DNA from: Halomonas sp. TA22 | Lineage (GTDB): Bacteria > Pseudomonadota > Gammaproteobacteria > Pseudomonadales > Halomonadaceae | Length of the DNA: 64,000 bases | Reading direction: 5' to 3' | NCBI RefSeq assembly: GCF_013009075.1 | Contig: NZ_CP053108.1 | Coordinates: forward strand, 434,001 to 498,000 | Part shown: piece after piece, positions 26,276-32,768 of the stretch | Layout: every line of letters begins with the position of its first letter | Numbering within the stretch: position 1 is the first letter of the stretch | Position numbers and translations under genes: made by a program | Notes under the pieces: generated by a model | Databases searched by the model: none | Seen by the model: the letters and a program-made list of their open reading frames with translations, nothing else | Told to the model about the DNA's origin: nothing

Positions 26276-27669
26276 TGACGCCCTACCTCTCGTCACAAGG
26301 GCCAAAATATCTGGCCATCGCCCGAGCGCTCTCCGAGGCGATCCGTCAGGGGGAGCTCGTCGTGGGATCGCGGCTCCCGCCCCACCGCCAGCTCGCCGAC
26401 AGCCTGGGGGTCAGCGTTCAGACGGTATCGCGCGCCTACGCCCAGGCCGAGAAGATGGGCCTGGTACAGGCCCGAGTCGGCAGCGGCACCTGGGTCAACG
26501 CGCTCGATGATGGTCGCGAAGCGGCCTATCTGCGCAGCGGCGAGCCCCGTCGCGAAGAGACGTTGATCGATATGTCGATCGCCCACTCGGTATGCCCACC
26601 TCGCCACCAGCTTCTCTTCCGCGAGGCTCTGACCACCCTTGCCGAACATGCCAGCCCCGAGGTGATCGCCGCCTGCCGCCCGATCGCCGGCCTGGTACAT
26701 CAGCGCGAACGCGCCAGCGAGTGGCTGGACCAGCGACTCGGCGTGCCCGGCGATGCCGACGATCGCGTGCTGTGCAACGGCGCGGCCCATGGCTTGATGC
26801 TGGCCATCGCCACGGTAGTCCAGCATGGCGATATCGTGCTCACCGAGGCATTGACCGACCATGGTTTGATCGCCCTGTCGCGCACGCTGGGCTTCCAGCT
26901 GCGTGGCGTGGCGATCGACGAGGAGGGCATCGTGCCCGAGGCGCTGGCGCAGGCCTGCCAACGCTTCCAGCCCCGTGCGGTGTGTCTGACGCCAACCCAG
27001 CTCAACCCCACCGGGGCGACCATGAGCGAGATACGACGCGACGCGGTGGCCGAGGTACTCGCCCAGCACGGCGTATGGCTGATCGAGGATGACGTGCATG
27101 CCCTGCTGGAGCCCCCGGGATTGACACCGCTGGCGGCCCGCCTGCCCCGCCACAGTTTTCATGTCACCAGTCTGACCAAGGCGACCCTGCCGGGGCTGCG
27201 CGCCGGCTACCTGAGCGTGCCGCGCGGCCAACTTCACCACACCCTGCCGAGACTGCGGGCGACCAGTTGGATGGCCACGCCACTGGTCTTCGAGATCGCT
27301 CACCTGTGGATGGCCGACGGCACGCTCGACTGGCTCGCCGGACAGCAGTGCCAGCTACTTCACGAACGCCAGCGGCTGGTCAGTCGCCACCTCGGTCGCC
27401 ATGGCCTGGCCAGTCGGCAAAGCAGCCTGCATGTGTGGCTATCACTGCCCGCCACCTGGCGTGCCGAAGAGCTTCAGCAGCAGGCCGAGCAGGAGGGGCT
27501 ATTGATCACCACTGCAGTCCCGTTCATGGTCGAGCAGACACCGCCGCCACGCCGGGTGCGGCTCAGCCTGGGGGCGGAAGCCGATATCGGGCGCTTCGAG
27601 GAGGGGCTGACACGCCTAGCCGCCTTGCTAGGCGAAGCGCCGCCACCGATGATGCAGATCGTCTATTGA
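26263..27669 (+). CDS. enuR: MocR/GntR-type regulator EnuR of ectoine catabolism
   Basis: 468 residues: an N-terminal GntR winged helix (about 10-78; QLADSLGVSVQTVSRAYAQAEKMGLV) joined to a fold-type I aminotransferase-like domain (100-465). Lys306 in TSLTKATLPG is the expected PLP-binding lysine. EnuR represses ectoine uptake and catabolic genes and is released by PLP-linked diaminobutyrate intermediates. Divergence from doeA over 213 bp supports the assignment against other MocR proteins. No strong ribosome site precedes ATG 26263. Confidence 0.88.
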   Translation: MTIDLTPYLSSQGPKYLAIARALSEAIRQGELVVGSRLPPHRQLADSLGVSVQTVSRAYAQAEKMGLVQARVGSGTWVNALDDGREAAYLRSGEPRREETLIDMSIAHSVCPPRHQLLFREALTTLAEHASPEVIAACRPIAGLVHQRERASEWLDQRLGVPGDADDRVLCNGAAHGLMLAIATVVQHGDIVLTEALTDHGLIALSRTLGFQLRGVAIDEEGIVPEALAQACQRFQPRAVCLTPTQLNPTGATMSEIRRDAVAEVLAQHGVWLIEDDVHALLEPPGLTPLAARLPRHSFHVTSLTKATLPGLRAGYLSVPRGQLHHTLPRLRATSWMATPLVFEIAHLWMADGTLDWLAGQQCQLLHERQRLVSRHLGRHGLASRQSSLHVWLSLPATWRAEELQQQAEQEGLLITTAVPFMVEQTPPPRRVRLSLGAEADIGRFEEGLTRLAALLGEAPPPMMQIVY

Positions 27670-27711
27670 GCTTTGCTACGGACGTTCGAACAAGCACAAC
27701 GAGGAGAGACG

Positions 27712-28623
27712 ATGCGAATCCTGATCCATATTGCCAATGCCGAGCAGTGGCGAGATGCCCTGGCGCAACGCCTGCCAGAGGCCACTCTATTCACCAGTGA
27801 CGACGCACCTCGCGAGGTCGACTATCTGGTGGCATGGAAGCCACCGACCGAGCTGCTCGAGCGCCACGCTGGCGTACGCGGCATCGTCAATCTAGGCGCC
27901 GGGGTGGATGCCCTGCTCAACGATCCCGGCCTGCCCGCGGGCGTGCCTATCGTCAAGCTGCGCGATGCCGGCATGGCGGAGCTGATCGCCGACTACACCC
28001 TTTATGGCGTGCTGCACTTCCAGCGCGATTTCGACCGCTATCTGGCTCAGGAGCGCAGCGCCCGGTGGCATGAATTCGAGGTCGTGCCCAAGGCCGAGTG
28101 GCCCGTGGGCGTACTGGGGCTCGGTGCAATCGGCCGCAAGGTGGCGCAGCGACTGGCGGGAGCCGGCTTTCCCGTACATGGCTGGAGCCGCTCCCCCAAG
28201 CAGCTCGATGGGATGACCTGTCATGATGGTGAAGCGGGACTGCGCGCACTGCTCAGCCAAGTCACGACATTGGTGACGCTGCTTCCCGATACCCGCGAGA
28301 CCCGACATATCGTCAACGCCGAGACGCTGGCCCTGCTGCCCGACGGTGCCAGCCTCATCAATCCCGGACGCGGCACGCTGATCGATGAGCCCGCCCTGCT
28401 CGAGGCGCTGGGCAGCCGCCTGCGTGGTGCGATTCTCGATGCCTTTCCCGAAGAGCCGCTACCTAAGTCGAGTGCGCTGTGGACTCATCCACGGGTGCGC
28501 ATTACGCCCCACATGGCCGGACCGACTTCCATGAGCGAGGCGCTGGATCAGGTCGCCGAGACCCTACGCGCCTGGCAGGCTGGCGAGACGGTAGCGAGTG
28601 TCGACCGCGAAGCGGGTTATTGA
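27712..28623 (+). CDS. ghrA: Glyoxylate/hydroxypyruvate reductase A (GhrA-type 2-hydroxyacid dehydrogenase)
   Basis: 303 residues from ATG 27712, with GAGGAGA 6 bp upstream. It is a D-isomer-specific 2-hydroxyacid dehydrogenase: coenzyme loop VLGLGAIGRKVA, and catalytic Arg in INPGRG, Glu in FPEEPLP and His in TPHMAG. GhrA-type enzymes reduce glyoxylate and hydroxypyruvate with NADPH. It follows enuR by 42 bp in the same direction but has no known link to ectoine. The last 16 bp of the gene are duplicated directly behind it. Confidence 0.9.
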   Translation: MRILIHIANAEQWRDALAQRLPEATLFTSDDAPREVDYLVAWKPPTELLERHAGVRGIVNLGAGVDALLNDPGLPAGVPIVKLRDAGMAELIADYTLYGVLHFQRDFDRYLAQERSARWHEFEVVPKAEWPVGVLGLGAIGRKVAQRLAGAGFPVHGWSRSPKQLDGMTCHDGEAGLRALLSQVTTLVTLLPDTRETRHIVNAETLALLPDGASLINPGRGTLIDEPALLEALGSRLRGAILDAFPEEPLPKSSALWTHPRVRITPHMAGPTSMSEALDQVAETLRAWQAGETVASVDREAGY

Positions 28624-28641
28624 TAGCGAAGCGGGTTATTG
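28607..28641. repeat. 16-bp tandem duplication at the 3' end of ghrA
   Basis: GCGAAGCGGGTTATTG occurs at 28607-28622 and again at 28626-28641, a 19-bp period. The first copy holds the final ghrA codons and the second is non-coding. It looks like a recent slippage or repair duplication. Confidence 0.85.
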
Positions 28642-28664
28642 GAGGCGTGCCGCGCTGACCCATG

Positions 28665-28679
28665 TGTCATATCGCGACA
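28665..28679. promoter_or_regulatory. Candidate enhancer-binding-protein site (TGTC-N7-GACA)
   Basis: The inverted repeat TGTC...GACA (GTGTC/GACAC with one more pair) is centred about 135 bp upstream of the start predicted from the sigma-54 promoter at 28780. This is the usual place for an activator's upstream site. The activator is not identified. Confidence 0.35.
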
Positions 28680-28736
28680 CTCCAAACCCACGATTCGACG
28701 CCCGCTCAGCCCAGCCATCAATGCCGAATAAAATAT

Positions 28737-28749
28737 TAAGTTTTTGATT
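28737..28749 (-). promoter_or_regulatory. IHF-binding site
   Basis: The minus strand reads AATCAAAAACTTA, a full match to WATCAANNNNTTR. It sits in an AT-rich tract (28727-28770) between the candidate activator site and the -24/-12 promoter, centred near -64. DNA bending by IHF at this spot is typical of sigma-54 promoters. Confidence 0.6.
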
Positions 28750-28779
28750 TGTAATAAATAAAATATTTTTTGGCACAGC

Positions 28780-28796
28780 TTGGCACAGCCTCTGCA
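28780..28796 (+). promoter_or_regulatory. Sigma-54 (RpoN) -24/-12 promoter
   Basis: TTGGCACAGCCTCTGCA matches YTGGCACGNNNNTTGCW at all but two positions. The invariant GG (28782-28783) and GC (28794-28795) are separated by exactly 10 bp. An extra TTGGCACAGC copy just upstream has the wrong GG-GC spacing. Start of transcription is expected near 28807, 113 nt before the next ATG. Confidence 0.7.
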
Positions 28797-28919
28797 AAAG
28801 CTAGGACAAGCAAGACATACTGGCGAGTCGGCATATCAAGGCTCCAAGGTATGAATGTAAGAGAAGCCCCGCTTCTAAAATTCGAAGACCAGCAAGCCTA
28901 CTAAGGATGGAGGTGCAGC

Positions 28920-29204
28920 ATGATGTCCAAGGAATTTCTCAAGAAGATCGGTATTCTCGGTGTTTCTTTTGGCCTGATCGCCAGCCCGCTAGCGTTCGCC
29001 GCGCAAGATGACGAATACGAGCCGATGGATCCGGCACCGCAGGAAGAGCCTGCTCCGGACGTCGACACCAATAGCGAATTCGATAACGACGAATTCGACA
29101 ACGATGACTTCGAAACCGAATACGAAGATGAAGAGCAGGAGGACACCCTCGACGATGACGAAGAGTGGGATGTTCCTGCCGAAGATGAAGAGCAAAGCTG
29201 GTAA
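28920..29204 (+). CDS. Small acidic exported protein, unknown function
   Basis: 94 residues. Residues 1-28 are a classical signal peptide (KKIGILGVSFGLIASPLAFA) with an AFA-A cleavage site. The mature 66 residues are nearly all Asp, Glu, Pro and Asn with no cysteine and no fold I recognise, so a disordered polyanionic periplasmic or secreted peptide is likely. The ribosome site GGAGG (28909-28913) is good. It overlaps AAGGATG (28903-28909), and a second CCAAGGA lies at codons 3-5. Both resemble CsrA/RsmA operators, so translation may be repressed by CsrA. A sigma-54 promoter lies upstream and a CsrA-sponge-like array follows in the same transcript. Confidence 0.75.
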   Translation: MMSKEFLKKIGILGVSFGLIASPLAFAAQDDEYEPMDPAPQEEPAPDVDTNSEFDNDEFDNDDFETEYEDEEQEDTLDDDEEWDVPAEDEEQSW

Positions 29205-29409
29205 GCGCAGCCAACGCTAGCCAAGGATGGCCACTTGCCCAAGGATGGGCAGTAAGCACCAAGGACGGGTTGATGCCTAGGGAAGGGCATGGGACGAATG
29301 ACGGGAACGCTACCCAAGGATGGGTGACATTCACTTGACAGTCCCGCTAGCAGTGTTGGAAAGCCTTACCATGACAGCCGCTTCCGGCTTTGCCGGAAGC
29401 GGCTTTTTT
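29205..29409 (+). ncRNA. CsrB/RsmZ-like CsrA-sponge array in the 3' part of the transcript
   Basis: Five hairpins in a row present GGA in the loop. The first is GCC-AAGGAT-GGC (29220-29231). The second is TGCCC-AAGGAT-GGGCA (29236-29251). The third is ACC-AAGGACG-GGT (29258-29270). The fourth is ATGCCT-AGGGAA-GGGCAT (29273-29290, one G-T pair). The fifth is TACCC-AAGGAT-GGGTG (29311-29326). CAAGGAUG is the high-affinity CsrA/RsmA motif (CANGGAUG). Copies are spaced 18, 20 and 55 bp, not multiples of three, so this is not a coding repeat. No independent promoter is obvious just upstream, so it is probably the 3' untranslated part of the acidic-protein mRNA or processed from it. A strong terminator ends it. 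Confidence 0.65.
29377..29409 (+). terminator. Strong Rho-independent terminator
   Basis: A perfect 12-bp stem GCCGCTTCCGGC/GCCGGAAGCGGC, TTT loop and T6 tail. It closes the transcript carrying the acidic protein and GGA hairpins. Confidence 0.93.
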
Positions 29410-29532
29410 ATTTGCCAGCACAACTTGATCACCGGCACGACGCCTTTGCCAATTCCGCACAGCATGCAAGCGGGAACCTTGAAGATGGCTTGGCCTCACA
29501 GCAGTGTCGCTCATTGCCGCTCAGGAGTTCAC

Positions 29533-30219
29533 ATGCTCTCTTTCTCGAGGCATATCGCACGCTGGCTGTGCCTGCTGCTACCGATGCTGTTTCCTCCTCT
29601 GGTGCTCGCCGACCCCCTCGCCTCGCCCCAGCCCTTTTCGGCACGCTATCATCTGATGATCAGTGGCTGGCCCAATGCCAGTATCGAGCACGACCTGACG
29701 CGCCAGGGCGAACACTGGCAGAGCCACATGAAGGCGGCAATCGCCGTGGCCCGAGGCAGCGAGACGAGCCGTTTTCGCGTCAATGCCGACGAAACGCGCG
29801 CACTGACTTACCATAGCGGCTATTCGCTCTTGGGCATTGGCGGCAACTACCGGCTGGGACATGAGATGCTTGGCGAGCTACCGGACCGGCAGACCGCCCT
29901 CTTCGCCCTCTCCCGCCAAGCCATTGGCGGCGAGTGCAGCGGCAGCCGGGCCGCTCCGTGTGAAATGCGCTATGTCGATCATCGCGGGCGTGAGGAGACG
30001 CTGCACTACCGCATTCTTACACGTGGGGAAGTCTCGCTGCCCGCAGGTGACTTCGAGGCGGTGAGCATCGAATCATGGAATCCCGACAAGCCGGACCGGC
30101 AGCTCTACTTCAGCTTCCATCCCGAACTGCCAGGGCTGCTGCTTTCCGTCGACTACTATCGAGACGGCGAGCGACGCAGTCGCCTGATGCTTACCGAGCT
30201 TGCGCACACCTCCTCCTGA
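29533..30219 (+). CDS. DUF3108 domain-containing periplasmic protein
   Basis: 228 residues from ATG 29533, preceded by AGGAG. A longer frame to 29320 would run through the terminator at 29377-29409 and is rejected. A signal peptide (about 1-26) is followed by a DUF3108 beta-rich domain: FSARYHLMISGWPNASIEHDL near the start and VDYYRDGERRSRLMLTEL at the end. DUF3108 proteins are of unknown function, probably lipid- or envelope-related. It is closed by a terminator at 30281-30305. Confidence 0.85.
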   Translation: MLSFSRHIARWLCLLLPMLFPPLVLADPLASPQPFSARYHLMISGWPNASIEHDLTRQGEHWQSHMKAAIAVARGSETSRFRVNADETRALTYHSGYSLLGIGGNYRLGHEMLGELPDRQTALFALSRQAIGGECSGSRAAPCEMRYVDHRGREETLHYRILTRGEVSLPAGDFEAVSIESWNPDKPDRQLYFSFHPELPGLLLSVDYYRDGERRSRLMLTELAHTSS

Positions 30220-30280
30220 ACGAGCACTAGCGGCAGTAAAAGTCCTTTTCGTCCGTATCGCCACACCGTAGAGTAGCCAC

Positions 30281-30305
30281 CGGCAGCCCATGCGGCTGCC
30301 GTTTT
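30281..30305 (+). terminator. Rho-independent terminator after the DUF3108 gene
   Basis: Perfect 8-bp stem CGGCAGCC/GGCTGCCG, CATGC loop, then T4. Confidence 0.8.
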
Positions 30306-30341
30306 CGTATGTGTAACTGGAACTGACGAGGAGTGAGTGCC

Positions 30342-31274
30342 GTGCTGTCCGGGCTATTGATCGTGCTATTGCCGCTGTTTCTGGGCTATCTGGTGCCCAT
30401 TCGTCGCGGCGATCTCATGGCGGGGGTCAATCGCGCCGTGAATGGCTCGGTCTATGTGATCCTACTGATGATGGGAATCGGCCTTGCCGGACTCGATGAC
30501 CTGGCCAACCAGTTCTCCCGCATGGGTGCTCAGGCAGGTCTCCTGTTCGGAGTCACTGCCGCCACCAATCTGGCCGGCCTATGGTGGCTGTCGCGCCGCC
30601 TGCGCCTAGAGGTCGCAGGCTCACCAGTGGTCAAGAATGCCCCGACCAGCAAGCTCGCCGCCATTGCCGGCTCACTGTCGCTGGTGGGCGTGGTCGCGGC
30701 GGGAGTGCCCATTGGCCTATTGCTTGGCTGGTTGATCGGCGATGCTGCCTTCAGCGGCGCCGAACGGCTCGCCGAGTGGACGCTCTACGCCCTGCTGATA
30801 TTGATCGGCTGCCAGCTGCGCAACTCCGGCATGCCACTCAAACAGATCCTGCTCAACCGCCATGGCCTGGCCATCGCCCTTACCGTGGCGATCAGTTCGC
30901 TGCTGGCTGGGCTTGTGGCCGCCCCCCTGATGGGACTGGCCTGGAACGAGGGGCTGGCCATGGCATCGGGATTCGGCTGGTACTCGCTATCCGGCATTCT
31001 GATCGGCGATCAGTTGGGGCCTCTGCTGGGCGGGGTCGCCTTCTTCAACGACCTGGCCCGCGAACTGCTGGCCTTCGTGCTGATTCCGCTATTGATCCAC
31101 CGCGCCGCGCCCTTGGCCATTGGCTATGGCGGTGCCACCTCGATGGACTTCACGCTGCCGGTCATCCAGCAGCACGGCGGAGTGGCCTGTGTTCCCATCG
31201 CCGTGGTCAGCGGCTTCATCCTGTCGCTGCTTTCACCGCCGTTGATCCTGTTGTTCCTGTCGCTCTCGCCTTGA
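30342..31274 (+). CDS. lysO: Lysine exporter LysO family protein
   Basis: 310 residues with about eight membrane helices. LysO (YbjE) exports lysine and its toxic analogues through the inner membrane. Conserved stretches are the GYLVPIRRGDLMAGVNRAVNGSVYVIL N terminus and SGFGWYSLSGILIGDQLGPLLGGVAFFNDLARE in the C-terminal half. I place the start at GTG 30342. The GAGGAG at 30328-30333 is then 8 bp upstream, whereas it overlaps the alternative GTG at 30333. It stands alone between a terminator and the RND operon. Confidence 0.88.
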   Translation: MLSGLLIVLLPLFLGYLVPIRRGDLMAGVNRAVNGSVYVILLMMGIGLAGLDDLANQFSRMGAQAGLLFGVTAATNLAGLWWLSRRLRLEVAGSPVVKNAPTSKLAAIAGSLSLVGVVAAGVPIGLLLGWLIGDAAFSGAERLAEWTLYALLILIGCQLRNSGMPLKQILLNRHGLAIALTVAISSLLAGLVAAPLMGLAWNEGLAMASGFGWYSLSGILIGDQLGPLLGGVAFFNDLARELLAFVLIPLLIHRAAPLAIGYGGATSMDFTLPVIQQHGGVACVPIAVVSGFILSLLSPPLILLFLSLSP

Positions 31275-31460
31275 GGTCAACGCCCTCCTTCCTCACCCAG
31301 GGGCTGCATCGTCATGTCGCCATCCCCTACACTCGGGATGGCAAGCCTCTGGGCCCATGTGGCCGTCCAAGCGGCTTGCACGCTTCTTGCACGATTCCTG
31401 ACCAATAGCTGCATTGCAAAAGACGATGCTACCGATCCCCACCTCCGCCATGAGCCGCCC

Positions 31461-32768
31461 ATGCCCGCTAACGAGGAATACCGCGCTTCACCTCGCCATA
31501 CCGAGATTCATTGCCCTCGCCCACGCCAGCAGGGTCGCGTACGCATGGGTGCCGTCACCGCGCTGATTGTCCTGGCGATCGGGATGGCCATCGCCTACTG
31601 GCTGATCAGCACGCCTCCCCGGGTCGAGCGCCGCCCGGCCCCGGCGGCGCCAGCGCCGCTGGTGGATATCGTCAGTGTCGAGCGCGAAGCGGCGGCCCCG
31701 CAGATCCATGGCTACGGACGCGTGCTGGCCGAGCGCGACACCTTGATCTCCAGCCGCGTCTCCGGACGCCTCGAGGCGTTCTCTCCCCAAGCGATTCCCG
31801 GCCGGGTGGTTGACGCCGGTGCGTCGCTTCTGCGTATCGACGACAGCGACTACCGCCTGGCGCTGCGCGCCGCCGAGGCCGACCTGGCCCAGGCAGAGGC
31901 GGGCCTGGCCAGCGAGCGCGGGGAGCAGTTGCGCGCCCAGAGCGAATATCAATCCTTCGGTCGCGAGCTGCCGGCGGAGCGACGCGCCCTCGCCCTGCGC
32001 GAGCCCCAGTTGCGCGCCGCCGAAGCCGAGGTGGAGCGCGCCCGAGTCAACCGCGATCAGGCCCGCCTGGACTTGCAGCGTACCGAGATAGTCAGCCCCT
32101 ACCGGGCCATGATCCAGGAGCGCTTGGTCGGCAGTGGTAGCGAGGTATCGGCGGGGGCCGACCTGATGCGGATCGTCGACGTGGAGCGCTTCTGGGTCCG
32201 CGTATCGTTGCCGGGTGAATCCCTGGCGTGGCTGGATGTAGCGGACCACGACCGCCTTGGCGCCCGGGTCACCCTGACCAGTCGAGGCTGGCCAGCGGGG
32301 GCCAAACGACAGGGTCGCGTACTGTCGATCCTGCCGGCACTCGACGAAAACGGCCTGCAGGCGCAGCTGCTGGTCGAGGTCGAGGACCCGCTGGCACTGA
32401 GCTCGTCCGGGCCGGCCCTGCATATCGGCGATATCTTGCGAGCCGAGTTCGAGGCCCGTCCGCGGGATGGCCTGATCGCCCTGCCCGCCACCGCTCTGCG
32501 TCCCGGCGATGAGGTGTGGCGCCTCGATGACGAAGATCGCCTGCGCCGCGCCAGGGTCGAGGTACTGCACCGTGGCGAGGAGCAGATATTGATCACCGCC
32601 GGGCTTGAAAGCGGCGACCGGGTGGTGACCTCTAATCTCGGCCAGCCGCGCGACGGCATGACGCTGCGTACGCGCACTGCGGGTGACGGTGCTGCCTTAC
32701 GCGCGCCTGCGCTGAGTGACGCGCAACCAACAGAGGCGCGCCAAGGCGGCTCGAGGAGCCGCTCATGA
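31461..32768 (+). CDS. RND efflux periplasmic adaptor (membrane fusion protein)
   Basis: 435 residues from ATG 31461, although the start is uncertain (ATG 31544 is also possible and no strong ribosome site is seen). One N-terminal membrane anchor (about 30-48) is followed by biotinyl-lipoyl-like, alpha-hairpin and beta-barrel domains of an HlyD/AcrA adaptor: HGYGRVLAERDTLISSRVSGRLE, DYRLALRAAEADLAQAEAGL and GDRVVTSNLGQPRDGM. It links the inner-membrane pump to an outer-membrane channel not encoded here. Its stop overlaps the pump's ATG (ATGA). Confidence 0.88.
   Translation: MPANEEYRASPRHTEIHCPRPRQQGRVRMGAVTALIVLAIGMAIAYWLISTPPRVERRPAPAAPAPLVDIVSVEREAAAPQIHGYGRVLAERDTLISSRVSGRLEAFSPQAIPGRVVDAGASLLRIDDSDYRLALRAAEADLAQAEAGLASERGEQLRAQSEYQSFGRELPAERRALALREPQLRAAEAEVERARVNRDQARLDLQRTEIVSPYRAMIQERLVGSGSEVSAGADLMRIVDVERFWVRVSLPGESLAWLDVADHDRLGARVTLTSRGWPAGAKRQGRVLSILPALDENGLQAQLLVEVEDPLALSSSGPALHIGDILRAEFEARPRDGLIALPATALRPGDEVWRLDDEDRLRRARVEVLHRGEEQILITAGLESGDRVVTSNLGQPRDGMTLRTRTAGDGAALRAPALSDAQPTEARQGGSRSRS

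Noticed and set aside
28771-28786. First TTGGCACAGC copy as a second sigma-54 promoter
   Set aside because: GG and GC are 9 bp apart instead of 10, so only the second copy qualifies.
29221-29323. CRISPR or transposon-type direct repeat (CCAAGGATGG copies)
   Set aside because: Repeats are only 10 bp, spacing is irregular and each copy is part of its own hairpin; the GGA-loop explanation fits better. No cas genes or IS ends are present.
29320-29532. N-terminal extension of the DUF3108 gene
   Set aside because: It would translate through a strong terminator and would bury the signal peptide; ATG 29533 has its own AGGAG.
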